The notes under the pieces: generated by a model
The model's input: the letters and a program-made list of their open reading frames with translations, nothing else
What the model was told of the DNA's origin: nothing
Databases searched by the model: none
Assembly (NCBI GenBank): GCA_964017185.1
Contig: OZ024870.1
Span: forward strand, 30,837,621 to 30,901,620
DNA from: Rugalucina vietnamica
Taxonomy: Eukaryota > Mollusca > Bivalvia > Lucinida > Lucinidae
Direction of reading: 5' to 3'
DNA length: 64,000 nucleotides
Made by a program: the position numbers and the translations under genes
Shown here: positions 1 to 12,841 of the stretch, piece after piece
How the letters are laid out: every line of letters starts with the position of its first letter
Position numbering within the stretch: position 1 is the stretch's first letter

Positions 1-1920
1 AAATAAATAATAACTCTTTATTCACTGTAGGTGTAATATAATTTCGTCATTTTGGTGGCCATTTTGGATGTCATACTAGATTTTGGTTCAAAGAGTCCAC
101 ATGTTTATAGGTGAAATATCAGTAATTTTCATCACTTTGGTGGACACTTTGGATGCCATCTTAGATTACGGTACATAGAATCAACATCCAGACTTAGAAG
201 CATGGCCTCAAAGATCCCTCATTGTATGACCCTTCAACATACAATCTTAAAAGGAGGCTAGGACAAAATTGGTGACGCTAAACTAGACCTTACCCCTTCT
301 TTTGAAAGAAACTTACCATGTACCCTTTAATTATAAAGATGAGAAAATTTTTCTCATCTGATACTACAATCCTAGTTGACATCCAAGTTGAACAATTTTA
401 ACCATCCTAAACTTCTAAAGTAGTTTTTGTGCAACAACATATTTTGTTTGACCAATGGGTTCATTAGCAAATTTGTATAAAATATGCACTTTTTGTGACA
501 ATTTTAGGCTCACTCATAAGAAATCTGTTGCATATAGGATTTTAAGCCTCATTATGCGTTTTCGGGTTATTTCTGAGTAAACCAACTAAATAAAATCTGC
601 ATTTTATCAGAAAACTGACGTTTTGACGGCCATTTTGGATGTCATCTTGTATTTCCGTGGGAAGAATCCACATACAGACTTGGCACCTAGGCCTAAAAGA
701 TTGTCCATTCTATGAACATTAACATAAAACCATCAAACCTTTCTATTGGTGGATGAAACGAAATGTGTGAAGTTAAACCTTCCCCTACCCCCTTGATTTG
801 CGAGAATCTTATCATGTACCCCTATGTTATAAAGACGAGAATATTTCCAATTTCATACCACAATCCTAGCTGACTCCGACGTTGAACAAGTTTTCTTATA
901 TATACTTAATTTAATTCAAACGGAAAAAAAAAACCTTGTACGTCGTATATGTGCAACAAAATATTTTTGTTTGAGCAATGTGCCAGGTAGCAAATCTGTA
1001 TTTATAAAATGTGCCATTTTTTGACAATTTTGGGCTCACTCAGAAGGAATCTATTGAAAGCAGGATTTAAAGCGTCCTTATGCTTTTCCAGTTAGTTCCG
1101 AGTAAACTTACATAATAAAATCTGCATTTTTACCTTAATTTTAAGTATTTTAGGTGAATTATCAGAAAAATTGACGTTTTGGCGGCCATTTTGGATGTCA
1201 TCTTGGATTTACGTGTGAAGAATCCACATACAGACTTGGCACCTAGGTCTAAAAGATTGCCCATTCTATGAGCATTAACATAAAACCATCAAACCTTTTT
1301 AGTGGTGGATGAAACGAAATTTGTGAAGCTAAACCTACCCCTACCCCCTTTTATTTGCGAGAATCTCATAAAGTGCCCGTACGTTATAAAGATGAAAATA
1401 TTTCCAGTTTGATACCACAATCCTAGCTGACACCCAGGTTGAAAAAATTCTTATATACTAAATTTAATTTTAACCATTAAAAACCTTTTCTGTAGTGTGT
1501 GTGCAACAAAATATTTTTGGTTTGACCAATGGGCCAGGTAGAAAATCTGTTTAAAATGTACTATTTTTTGTGATACTTTTGGGCTCCTTGAGAATAAATC
1601 TATTGCTATCAGGATTTTAAAGCCTTATTATGCTTTGTAAGTTACTTCTGAGTAAAACAACATAAAATGTGTATATTTGTGTAGATCTTTAACTCCTATA
1701 TGTGAGAAATTAGAAAATTCATCTTTTTGGCGGCCATTTTGGACGCCATCTTGGATTTTGGTATGAAGAATCCACATCCGGACTTGGCACCCAGACCTAA
1801 AAGTTTGCCCATTTAATGGTCTCCAACATGAAACTATCAAACCTTTTATGTGGAGGGGGTGGAACGAAATTGCTTTTCTAGCTGGATATTTTGAGCTGGC
1901 TTCTGCGCTATACATGTAAA
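1..1920. repeat. Degenerate ~550-bp tandem repeat, about four units
   Basis: A block reading roughly 'cggccattttggatgtcatc' followed by 'gaagaatccacatacagact' recurs near 55/141, 625, 1181 and 1728, so the later units are about 484 to 556 bp apart. The sequence between them is also alignable (for example the 'gtgcaacaaaatatttttg' block). Units are diverged by substitutions and indels. No coding frame runs through them. Confidence 0.8.
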
Positions 1921-2202
1921 GCCAAAGTTTTTCTTAGAGATCTAGACGTCACAGTGCGCGCATGAAAAAGTTTTGGTATGCTGTTCTGAACGTCTGGTGC
2001 AGTTTTCTATTATCAATATGTTTTATATGTACTTGAAAGTATACGTATAATTTACGTAGTAAAGCACCTAATAGAGCGATTTGCCTTTTATTTTTGGAGC
2101 CATATCCCAAGGTCATCCCTGATTGTTTTCTCCCAGAAAACAAATATATATATATATATTTAAAAAAAAAGAAAAGTAAACCTGAATATGAGACAAAATA
2201 AA

Positions 2203-2409
2203 TGAGCCTTCGATAAGAAAACCAACAATTTGCATAGGCGAAAACAAAGGCGCAGATCAGCCTTTGTTTTCGCTACACGGATAGTATCATTCCTCTTCTT
2301 TCTAAATTCAAAATTTCCAGCCTCTAGCTATCTTCTGTGCTTTTACAGGCCGGTTTGTGTCGGACCTGGTCGAAAACACAAATTGTTGGTTTTAACACAC
2401 ACAGGCTCA
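2203..2409. mobile_element. Palindromic MITE, copy 1 (core deleted)
   Basis: This copy starts with tgagcc and 'gataagaaaaccaacaat' and ends with 'attgttggttttaacac' and ggctca. That is the terminal inverted repeat shared by eleven other copies in the window. Half of the internal palindrome is missing: the sequence jumps from cgcagatcag to cctttgttttcgc. It is a non-autonomous element with no coding capacity. Confidence 0.8.
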
Positions 2410-3479
2410 AATAAAACGTATTCCTGCTGTGGGTCACCTCACAGTTTGCAAGACAGATATAATCCACAATTTCCTAGCACCCACCAATGTTACCCATCAC
2501 TGAAAGCAGAAAATGTTGACTGTGTCAAAACCTTTTGCTAACGACAACAAACGCCATGTACGAGTATATAGGTCTAGATTTGATCCATGGTCTGTTAAGA
2601 TCATGTTTAGTGTCCTCCTGCCTTCCTGTATCAACATTGTCTTTCTTGAATAAGCGTTGTCTGACCAAGATGAACATTCAGGGATGCATTTGTGGTTGTC
2701 AAAGACTTGAGGATTTAATTTTCGCTTGCATGGCGGCTGAGTCACGATCAGGGTTGCTATTTGTGTTGCACTTTAGGCAAAAATTCAACATCTTTGTATT
2801 CTCATTTTTCTTGGTTTATAATAACTTAGGACCTATCAGGTTTATATTCCAGTGATAATTCTTTTGGCTCTCATTGTTTTCGAATTTCACCATAGTAGGT
2901 AATGGGAATAATTCAGTACAGGTGCTTCAAAACTGTGTTTTGGGCTGCTTGAATGAGATCATATGCAGCCTAGACAAATCATTGTTGCATGCTGCAGTTA
3001 ATTTAATACAATGTAACATGTGTGGTTGCATATGAAAAAATGGAGGAAACCTATTTTATTTCTATGGTGCCTCTTACCAAGGGGCTACGAACTCTACAGG
3101 CCATGCAAAAATACATTTGACCATATCAGCAGTCTTATACAATTTCTTGACAAAACCTTCAGACATGTTTTACTAGTCCTCAGTCTGAAAAACAACACGA
3201 CCATTTTATCCTTGTTAATAGGAATCTGGCTTTGAACTACCGGTTTGAAAATAATGGCTACGGACTCTACATAAAAATGATGGTTTTCAAAGAAACAAGT
3301 ACTCTTCACTGTGGGGATAAATTCAACTTCCATTGATTCTAAACTTTCTTTTGTCTTAACAATGAAAGACTAGATACCAAAATAATCATGTTCTAATTAT
3401 GGATGTAGTTTTTTGACCTGCCAGCTAAAGACACCAATAAAAGTTGAAAAACATAACAAAAGTACAGTTTCACGTACTA
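2410..3479. other. No gene recognised
   Basis: About 1.07 kb of AT-rich sequence. Only short overlapping open frames with no recognisable protein are present, and I see no strong repeat structure. Confidence 0.5.
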
Positions 3480-3930
3480 TGCCACGTCTTTGTTATTTTT
3501 TGTCCAAATTGAATTCCGTAAAAAGTATATTACATGGGACATATATGCCTTTAATATTACATGAATATTGGACCTTACTTGTTTTCGAACGTAACAGGTA
3601 AAATGTTGAAACTTTCCGTGCAACATTTTATCAACTTAGCCAAATTGAGAACTGAAAATCACCGTTTCCCATGCGAACGCGGTAGATGGCAAGGAATAGA
3701 TCTCGAAGAACGTAAATGTACGTTATGCCCTCTCGATGACGTAGGTGATGTATACCATTACATTATGGTATGCCCATTTTTTTAAAGACAACAGAGAGAA
3801 ATATATTTCAAAATATTATTACAGACGCCCTAACACTGCCAAATTTAACGAGCTGATGACTTGCTCAAAAGAAATAACGCTAAAACGGTTGGCCACATTT
3901 GCTAAAACCCTTATCAAAACTGTTCAATAA
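3480..3930 (+). pseudogene. Fossil of a LINE reverse-transcriptase ORF, C-terminal end
   Basis: Translated pieces match the C-terminal tail of molluscan non-LTR retrotransposon ORF2. They read KLRTENHRFPCERGRW, then a CTLC...HYIMVCPFF knuckle (C-x2-C...H...C), then NREKYISKYYYRRPNTAKF. The knuckle segment (3561-3785) and the NREKYI segment (3745-3930) lie in different frames, joined across a run of eight T at about 3777-3784, so the copy is frameshifted. An upstream fragment around 3480-3560 is in yet another frame. It is a decayed 5'-truncated copy. The second LINE fossil near 32.6-33.3 kb has the same motif order. Confidence 0.75.
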
Positions 3931-4848
3931 TATTCCCTTAACATGCTTTAAAAACGATTGTATATTTTAAATCATTTAATAATTCGCACCATCACACAAG
4001 TAACAAGACTTAATTATGATAATCGAGCCATTACATATTAATGTAACATGTAACGTTGTACTACGCAGCACAACCATTCCCTGTACCCCAATATTACAAC
4101 ATAGATGTTCGGCGATCGGTGACTCATTAATTAGCAGATTTAAGCCGTGTGGTGCGACGGCGGGTCGAACTGTACTCTGACGTTGACTTAGCGACGGCAG
4201 TTTGCTGTCCGAGGCGTCGTCGCAGTCTGCTGTCGCATGCGCTCTCCGCTATTAAAGCTAACGAGTTACAAATTTGATAACAACTTACCATTTGATCGAT
4301 AGTTTTATAATAAATCCAACTAAACAGAAGAAACTGCTGTGCAAGTATGCTCATTGAATTTAAATTCCATCGTAAAATAAATTTGCAATCAACATTATAA
4401 AGTTTAATATAACCACGAGAAAATAAACATTGATAAAATCGTGTGAAAAACTTAACAATGCTCACGAGTTCAAGGTTAGAGTACTCAAAATATTTACCTA
4501 GGACGTGTCAAGCGAAAATAGCATTGATTTAGAACTTATAGCAGGTTACGGACAAATATGTCAGCACACGTGCTTAGCATAGCCCATGCACTTACCTCCT
4601 AAGAAGTTCAAAGTTATTACGCAGCATGATGTAAAAAAGTATATATGGTTAAACGATCTTCCTCGGGATGAACAAGATAGGTTTTCTCAAACTTGACAAA
4701 ATACCGATGATCATAAATTAAAAATACGGTGTGACATTAGTGTCAAATTTAAATTCAAAGAACATCCTTGTTGTATAGTTAATTACGATTCTACACATTT
4801 TGGAAATCTGATATACATGCACATGTCTCAAATCTTTGTAACAACATA
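3931..4848. other. No gene recognised; local GC-rich patch
   Basis: Between the LINE fossil and MITE copy 2 there is no recognisable gene. A GC-rich, CpG-containing patch lies at about 4140-4250. A 112-codon frame on the minus strand over 4127-4465 has no recognisable domain and I do not call it a gene. The first part may be LINE 3' UTR. Confidence 0.45.
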
Positions 4849-5084
4849 TGAGCCACATTGTGAGAAAACCAACAATCTGCATATGCGAAAATAAAGACGC
4901 AGATCAGCTTCGCGGTAACCGCGAAGCTGATCGGCGCCTTTGTTTTCGCTACACGGATAGTACTATTTCTTCTCTACTTGAGTCAAAAATTTCGAACTTC
5001 TAGCCTGCTTCTGTGACTGTGCAGCCTGATTTGTGTCAGACCTGTTCGGAAACCACATTGTTGGTTTTCCCACGAGGCGGCTCA
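4849..5084. mobile_element. Palindromic MITE, copy 2 (full length)
   Basis: A ~236-bp element with terminal inverted repeats: 'tgagccacattgtgagaaaa' on the left, and the complement of that pattern ending in 'cacgaggcggctca' on the right. Inside is a second near-perfect palindrome, gcgaaaataaagacgcag ... ggcgcctttgttttcgc, centred on the gcggtaaccgc loop. No coding capacity. Confidence 0.9.
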
Positions 5085-5089
5085 TTATA

Positions 5090-5301
5090 GTACCAGTAGT
5101 CTGCAGCGTTATTACCATTCTGTTATCGAATACTACGACTTGACCCCCACAAACCTGGACAAATCAGCCCTTAAAGGGCATACAGTAAGCAATGACCATG
5201 CTTCAGCATATATAGCGTTTTTGTATTGTGTATTTTCTCATATGTCAATGTATGTTGACCTGAGTTTGAAATAAAAGATCTGTTTTGTTCTGTTCTGTTC
5301 A
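5090..5301 (+). mobile_element. LINE 3' end fragment with short tail repeat
   Basis: The segment ends in 'gtttgaaataaaagatctg' followed by reiterated ttctg/ttttg units at about 5279-5301. This is the layout of a non-LTR retrotransposon 3' UTR with a polyadenylation-like AATAAA and a microsatellite tail. It directly abuts MITE copy 2. The left boundary is uncertain. Confidence 0.5.
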
Positions 5302-6390
5302 GCAAACCAGCTTAGAAAACACCCAAAATAAAAGTGCAACATTATTACATGTGAAAAATGGTGATTTTTGGACATATATTGCCTTGCTATAGCAAAATGT
5401 TGCATAAAATATCATATTGTTATATATCGCCAGAAAGCTTATTGCCTACGTGTTATGGTAAAACAAAAACGTTTATTCTTGAATAATATCCTATTGAATT
5501 ATAGGCGCATAACATGACCTAGCTGGGAAAAGCAACCCTGATCTTGACTCAGCCGATAGGTGAAATGAGGATGTGTCTTGCGAGACCATATTCTCAATCG
5601 CCGTGGATATATTATGATGGGCGATTGAATTCTCTCTCTCAGATGTCTATTTATATGTGAGAAGAGTATTTTATCCGCATTGAGCAATGTGGTGCATTGA
5701 GCAATGTGGTGGCTCAAAAATTCGTTGGACCGTATAAAGAGTTCGATCTTAACAGACCGTATATGACCTCGTATATGATTTCAAGTGCATTATGAAAGTT
5801 CTTCATGTCCCTTATGTCAAGCAAAATACTACATATTATTTTTGCTCCATCTTTCTCAACCAGTAGTCTTCTATGTCTCTGAGATGTGCCTTTTGCAGTC
5901 GGGTCTTTTCTTCAAATACCTCAAAGCTTGTCAAACAAGTCTTGACATTTGCGAGAAAGATGTTCTAAAGTAATTGCAGCTGAAATAAGAATGCATCTGT
6001 TCAGTTTTCTTCTGGACCCTTTGAACTGTGATTGCACCAAGATGTTTGCAAGTTTTTTTTAAAGAAAACATTTCTCATGCTATCTTATTGAGCTTTGGGA
6101 CATCCAGTACTAGTCTTTCTTGCCTTGAGGTGGTTATATTCATTTTGAGTGTCATGACATCCTTATTGGGTAAAAGTCCCATAGTGACAGCTTGGTGTTC
6201 TTGTCCCGGATATTATCGCTAAATTCGGCAATACGTAAGATACTATTTTTAACTTCTGGGAAACCTTTAACTCCAAATTCCTTTCTCCCAACAGTTGTCA
6301 TGTTAGTTGAAATGGTACTTAACAGATATTTTGAGGAGTTTTTATCTCTATTCAAGCGCAAAGACGGTGAGTGATATGTTCATTATTATA
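5302..6390. other. No gene recognised
   Basis: Short frames on both strands (for example 5499-5717 and 6152-6361 on the minus strand) show no domain I recognise. The minus-strand pieces at 5790-5960 and 6152-6361 look like they could be decayed coding sequence, but I cannot assign a family. Confidence 0.4.
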
Positions 6391-6625
6391 TGAGCCACCT
6401 CGTGGGAAAACCAACAATGTGGTTTCCGAACAGGTCCGACACAAACCGGCCTGTACAGCTACAGAAGCAGGCTAGAAGCTTGAAATTTTGGATTTAGTAG
6501 AGGAGGAATCGTACTATCCGAGTAGCGAAAACAAAGGCGCTGATCAGCTTCGCGGTTACCGCGAAGCTGATCTGCGCCTTTGTTTTCGCCTGTGCAGATT
6601 GTTGGTTTTCCCATGGGGCGGCTCA
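6391..6625. mobile_element. Palindromic MITE, copy 3 (full length, opposite orientation to copy 2)
   Basis: Starts tgagccacctcgtgggaaaa and ends with the complementary 'ttttcccatggggcggctca'. The internal palindrome has the gcggttaccgc centre. The flanks are similar (attatat on the left, aattatat on the right), which may be a 7-8 bp target duplication. Confidence 0.9.
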
Positions 6626-7203
6626 ATTATATGAGTAATAATAATTATGTTTTATGCCAACAGCCCAAGAGAGCCAAAGCTGGAGTTTAAAGACACCGTT
6701 CTGATGCATAGGTTTACGTTCCTGATTAATTACCCTTCAAAATTTGACATTCTGATTCGATATTTACCGAGATCGAAATTATTAAAATGCCATTTTGTTG
6801 AGCAGCTCAACTGAAATCAAAAATATAAAGGATTCTTTTCTTTTCATTCATAATCGATTGAATAATGTGCAGGTAAATTAACCCCTCCCAACTACCTACT
6901 CCCATAATATGAGAAGTCAGGAATTTCTGATATTTTCTAGTATATGATGTTCCTGTTGAAATATCTGATATCGTCAGACAGTCAGCATCTATGTCCCAAA
7001 TACAGACGTCGACTGCCGTTTTCAAGTTTCCGTCTCCTTAGTAAATGGCGATAATTGAAAGTAAAGTGCTCATTAAAAAAAAAAAATCAGCTTATAGAGC
7101 GGCTTTATTGCTTTCTAGCCTCAAAATCGTACGACACTCTTGCGTCAGATAGTCAGATATGTAAATATGTAAATATTCCTTTTCTTTGAATAAAAAATAA
7201 ATA
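6626..7203. other. No gene recognised
   Basis: AT-rich sequence with a poly-A run near 7074-7086 and no recognisable gene or strong repeat. Confidence 0.5.
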
Positions 7204-9312
7204 TTATCACACCTTACATACGGCTCGTCGAATTCCAACTGGTACGTCAAATTCCAGATGTTTATGTCAGCGCGTGCGTTTTGGCGGGTAAATTATTTTT
7301 GTTGTTTTTTCTTGTTTTATTATACTTTAGCTAATGGTTTCAAAAGAAAATAATAAAAGGCAGTCTTGTGTGGACATCACTGCATCAGTACATACAGGTG
7401 TCATGGTCAGCTTATCAGTGGATTGGCGAAAACATTGCACGAAAGTCTTAAAATGGCACGTTTTCAGAAAACATCCATACTTTTTGCCAAATATTTCCAT
7501 AACTAGAAATAATTGAAAGTCGCTTGCTCGAATATATATAGCTTAGTATCTATTTAAAAGCCTGATTTAAACTTTTATTCAAATTAATTACTACTATTGA
7601 TAGCGCAGCTCATTCTTTTGCACCATGTGTGATTTTACATGATACGAACCACGACAGTCGTTTTATACTTGAAAGACCAGACGGAAAATAGCTTTTGATA
7701 CGTCAAATAACAGACGTAAACACGACTTTGGATACGTGTCGCATCAGACGTGTTGAGTGCGATTATTTCAAATACCCATGACACCCTGGCATTGTTTGGC
7801 CTTCTTAAGCGGTCAACTTGGAAGTATACGTTCAAAAATGGCCACCTTTAAGACACACGACGTTGATTCACTATATCAACATTTGCACAAAATGTTGAAA
7901 CCGTAGAATCAACATTAAGACACACATTGTTAAAATAATATTAAAATAATGTTGTTTCGGTCAACCTTTAAACATTGTTGAATCAGTTCGATTCACTGAA
8001 TCAACATTGATTCTACAACATTGTTTCAAAGTTGATTGAATCAACATCGGTTCGAAATTGTTTCAACTTTGTGTGTCTGCTGTTTTGTTTCCACTCAAAC
8101 ACAGTATAACTTTATGAGAGTGATATAGTGGTTGGGGTTTGAAACCTGATTGTCTCAGTTCTTGATCCTTGGTTAATCTTATATTAAAGGCGCTGATAGT
8201 CAACGACCTTAACCACGGCCTGTTGTGCGGTCGTTTGATCTAGTGGGTAGTTAGTGCCCGTCATCCTCCAGAAGTTGTAAAGCATCAATTCAAACAATCA
8301 AAAACACATGTATTTGTTCCGTTGGTATAAAATAAATTCCATCAAAGAAGCACATTGGCAAACAAATAAAGCACAGGTTATGCCATGGTGTTTCTAGGGC
8401 GAAGACTCAACCGAGCGAATGCGTGAAGACTCCTGATGCCTAACAACGCCCCTGGACATTGGAGCATAAGGAAACCAACAATCAGTTTGAACCCTGGTAT
8501 GCCCAGGCACAGACCGCAAAGTTCAGTTCCGGCCCATGCCATACTGAATTTATAATCAAAATTAGGGGTATTCATATAAGTAAAGCTAGAAGCAATGCGC
8601 TATTCGTAAATAATTCCCCGTCTCATGGCGCTTATACATGTACGTGTACTGAGTCGAGTAGTGTTCTATTTGAATGATTTAAAATTGATTTGCAGTAGCC
8701 ATGTATCAGTTAAGTTATGTGGAATATTATCAAATGTTCACACTATCTGCTTTCATTTTTTTCCAAACGTCTATATAGTCAAAAGTACAATCAGCTTTTT
8801 GTTCATCGACTGGCCAACTTGAGTAAAAAAACGGCATATGAAATCGTTTAAAGACAATCGTTTCACTTTATTTCCTTTCCAAGTAATGTTTTCTTTATGC
8901 AATTTATGGTTACTTAGTAGCGCTGCAAATTAAACCATATACTGACTTAACAAAGAAGTGTTTTAGTAGACCCGTATCATAAAATGTTGATCTACCGTCT
9001 GGGTCATTCCGTATCGGCCGTCTGTTATTTCACTTATCATATGACATTCGCCCGTCTGTACTTTGGCGTATTGCTTTTGTCGCCAAGCGACAGAATAAAA
9101 GGATAAATACACTGTAAAAGTTGATTATCAATGATCCTTCCGATGGAGATTGAAAAAATATAAGCCTCAATAAGATTATACCATGAAAAGTTTAGGTATT
9201 CTGTGTAAAATACAGCAAAATAACTTACCCGCCAAAACGCACGCGCTGACATAAACATCTGGAATTTGACGTACCAGTTGGAATTTGACGAGCCGTATGT
9301 ACGGTGTGATTA
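7204..9312. mobile_element. Non-autonomous DNA transposon with ~95-bp terminal inverted repeats
   Basis: The first ~95 bp (7204-7299) recur inverted at about 9217-9312 with only a few mismatches. Matching landmarks are acggctcgtc, aactggtacgtcaaattcc, tttatgtcagcgcgtgcg and ttttggcgggtaa. TA flanks both ends (7202-7203 and 9313-9314), as in Tc1/mariner-type insertions. No transposase frame is present in the 2.1 kb, so it would have moved in trans. A smaller palindromic element is nested inside. Confidence 0.85.
7851..8078. mobile_element. Small palindromic element nested in the 2.1-kb transposon
   Basis: Begins agacacacga and ends ttgtgtgtct. In between are repeated complementary 'gaatcaacatt' and 'aatgttgattc'-like words, so the unit can fold on itself. 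No coding capacity. Confidence 0.6.
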
Positions 9313-9507
9313 TAGTCATGAATGTAACTTAAACCAGTGTAAACGGGTGCTCATGATATTCAAGTATCAAATGTCATCTGTTCATGGTTTATGAAGCGTT
9401 CAGTTGGGTATTTAAATGAAACATTTGCTGTATTTATAAATAAATAACTACGTGTAAATAAACTTATAGTTGAATCACGCGACATTGTATGCCATTCTGG
9501 CAGTGAT

Positions 9508-10001
9508 GTACAGTCAATAGACATAATTGTTCGTCACTTTCGAAAACTCCATAGACTTCAATGTATTTTCACATTTACAATAAAAAATATCCTGCCTCTT
9601 CTGGTAGACATATTTTCATGATTTTGGTGTCATTGGAAAGTTAGATAAATAAAGCAATTAACAAAGGTCATTTGGTGAAGTTTCGACTTTTCGCTTTTGA
9701 AATACAAAAGTTTAAAGTTTAGCGAAATTTTGAAAAAGACAATTTCCCATTGACGTCAATGGTGACGTTGCCCAAAAATTGCCAAAACAAAATATCGAGA
9801 CTTTCTAAAAATTTGTAGCTTGAAAACGAATGCATGGAATTTAATGAAAAGACCTTTGTTTATTGCGTTATTCATTTACCTTTCAAATGTACACCAAAAA
9901 CAATAAAATGTGTTGACCAGGAGATCTTGCAAACATGAAAATACATTGAAGTCTATGGAGTTTTCCGAAGGTGACGAACAGTTATGTCTATTGACTGTAC
10001 C
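9508..10001. mobile_element. Fold-back (hairpin) element, ~494 bp
   Basis: The left ~64 bp (tacagtcaatagacataatt ... tccatagacttcaatgtatt) recur inverted at the right end (aatacattgaagtctatgga ... ttgactgta). The inner parts are also complementary (cattaacaaaggtcatttgg-like against gacctttgtttattgcg), so most of the element pairs with itself. A short open frame at 9910-10092 is incidental. Confidence 0.8.
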
Positions 10002-10299
10002 TGTCAACATTAAGTTAAAAGAAAAGGGTGCGAGATCAGACCTAAACGACCCGATACACTGGAAGCCGTTTTACTATTTATTAGCTCACTGAGCCGTCCC
10101 ACCACAAACACACCCTCCAGATTTCTCAGAAATATGAAATATTTTAAAAACACGGAATTAACCTAATTTGCTTATTATTTGTTCATTAAATTGTAAAGGG
10201 GAACAACACTGATTGCAGTTTATTCCGTAGCGGGGAGGATGGCGGTATATATTGCCAAAGTTTGTTCACGGGAAGATAGCCGCCACTCCCATATATGGT

Positions 10300-11360
10300 A
10301 AAAACCCTTCAAAAATCTTCTCCAGTTTACACGAAACTTGGAATGTAGCATCGGGGACTCCAGCCCATCATAGTTAGGATGATCTTGACCTATTTTACGG
10401 CAAAGTCAATTTTGGAAACATGGGCTTTTACGTGGGAAAATGCGAAAACAATGGATGTTTTGGAAACTAATGCAGCATGAGACTTGAAAGTTGCTTTATG
10501 CAGACAACTAATGGAGTCAATAAAGGTGTGTAATTAATTAAGGCCAATGTCATTTCTTGACCTTGTCTCAAGGTCATATAAATATCAAAATTAAGATTAT
10601 GGTTTTCTAAGAAATCACTGGGCCTATGAAAGTGAACTTTTATGTGGAGGACTTATTGAGGCAAAATTCTACTTTTGCTAAGCTTAAAAACTTTGTATTG
10701 TACATTTTACATAATTTTGCACCAGATGACCTTTGACTTCATTTATTGACCTTAATACTGGTCTTTCGTGATTTCAAGCGCACTTATTTACTGTTGAACG
10801 CTTGTCTACCATGAATTTTATGCGCAAAAACTGTTCAAAAATCTTCTTCTCCAGAATCGGTGGGCCGATTTTCACGAAACTTGGTATGTAGTATCTGGGA
10901 CTCCAGCCCATCGTAGTTTGTTCAAATAATGGCCCTAGGATAACCTTGACCTATTTTACGGCAATGTCAGTTTTGGAAACATGGGCTTGTACACAGGAAA
11001 AAGTGCAAACCATGGATATTTTGGAAACTATTGCAGCCTAAAACCTGAAAGTTGGGAGAAGCAGACAACTAATGAAGGTATGTGGTTAATTAAGGTCAAG
11101 GTAATTTCTTAAAGACTTGTTTTTCTCAGCAACCCCTCAGCCTATGAATGTGAAATTTCATTTGAAGCCTTCATGCATAGGGAGAATGAAATTTTGTTCG
11201 TCAAATCGGGGTTTCTAGCTGAATATGGCTGCCATGCTCACAAATGCCCGAAAATCTTCTTCTTCAGAACCCGTGCATCAGGGACCTTAACCCATCATAG
11301 TTTGTTCAAATGATGGCACAAGGATGACTTTGACCTATTTTACGGCAAGGTCATTTTTTG
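10300..11360. repeat. Diverged tandem repeat, three units
   Basis: The phrase 'gaaacttggtatgtag' followed by 'ggactccagcccatc' occurs near 10333 and 10878, with a shorter version near 11274. Each is followed by 'ttgacctattttacggcaa'. Related sequence in opposite orientation occurs in the intron of the minus-strand gene at 58.7-60.9 kb. Confidence 0.7.
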
Positions 11361-11361
11361 G

Positions 11362-11758
11362 AAATACAACACCATTTAAGGATAATCATAATTCGATTTA
11401 AGGATATTCTTAAAGATGAATATAGGATATCCATAATTCGATTTAAGGATATCCTTTAATCGATTTATGGATATCCTAAAATAGGGTTGTATTTTAGGAT
11501 ATCCATAATTCATTTAAGGTTATCCTTAAATCATGAGAAAATTATATAAAAGAAATAGGAAAGATTTAAAAAAAATGAATTTAGGAATTCCTAAATTTGG
11601 ATAATGGATATCCTTAAATCAGCCTAATTATGGATATCCTAAATTAGAATTATGGGTATACTAAATTCGAATTATGGATATCCTAAATTCAAGACTATTT
11701 TGAATACCCGTTAATACATTTAAGGATATCCTTAAATAAGTTGATAGTAAAACGGTAT
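11362..11758. mobile_element. GGATATCC-repeat element, partial copy
   Basis: Nearly every 12-20 bp carries GGATATCC or a one-base variant, alternating with AAAT/ATTT words. The copy ends in atagtaaaacggtatgg, the right terminus seen in the two longer copies. The left terminus is not clear. Confidence 0.6.
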
Positions 11759-11759
11759 G

Positions 11760-12636
11760 GTGTGCCGTTTTACTATTTATTCCCCATTTATGGATATACA
11801 TAATTCATTTTAGGATATCCATCAATCATTTTTGGATATCCATCCATAAATGAATTAGGATATCCATAATTAAATTTTAAGGAAATCATTTAAATCGATT
11901 TATGGATATCCTTAATTCGGCTGAATTATGGATATTCATAAATCGATTTTAGGATATCCTTAAATGAATTATGCATATCCTAATATACAACCTTATTTAA
12001 GGATATCTATGATTCGATTTAGGATATCCTGAAATAGGATGAATATTGGATATCCATAATTCAATTTATGGATTATCTTAAACCGATTTACGAATACCCT
12101 AAAATAGGTTGTATTTTAGGATATCCATACTTCATTTAAGGATATCATTAAATCATAAGAAAATTATATAAATGGGAAGATTTTCAAAAATGTATTTAGG
12201 ATATCCTTAAATCGAACTGTGGATATCCTTAAATCAGCCTATTTATGGATATCCTAAATTCGAATTATGGATATCTTAAATTCGAATTATGGGTATCCTA
12301 AATTTAAGACTATTTTTGGATATCCATAAATACATTTAAGGATATCCTTAGATAAGCTGAATTAAGGATATCCATAATTCGAATGTAGGATGTTCTAAAA
12401 TCGAATTACGGATATCCTTAATTTAGCATGATTTTTGGATATCCAAAAATGCATTTTAGGATATCGTTAAATGTATTTATGGTTATCCTAAATTCATTTA
12501 TGGAAATCCTATATTCATTTTTTGATATCCATAATTGTTTTAGGATATCCTTTATTCAATCTAGGATATCCATAAATGAATTATGGATATCCATAAATAA
12601 GGAACAAATAGTAAAACGGCACTCCATAGATACATG
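11760..12636. mobile_element. GGATATCC-repeat element with inverted termini, copy A
   Basis: Left end tgtgccgttttactatttat and right end aaatagtaaaacggcactcc form a terminal inverted repeat. The interior is an array of palindromic GGATATCC words separated by 6-12 bp of A/T-rich spacer. A second full copy lies at 25,626-26,466. The repeated word itself is self-complementary, so the interior can pair in many registers. Open frames across it are by-products of the repeat. Confidence 0.75.
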
Positions 12637-12841
12637 AAAAGTAGTAAGCAATCGAATTACGGATATCCGTAATTAGGGGCTGAGCCAATACTGTAAATTT
12701 TGGGGGTCCATCTGGCCTGAACAAATCCCCTTATGATTTTCATGTAGGACTATGTTTGTAGACTTGTAAAAAATCGGGGGACTTGCATTGCTGGTTGCTT
12801 TAATGGTGAAACTACACGTTATTTACGATACCCCATAATTA

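Noticed and set aside
4127-4465. 112-codon minus-strand frame in a GC-rich patch
   Set aside because: No recognisable domain, and the composition changes abruptly along it; not enough to call a gene.
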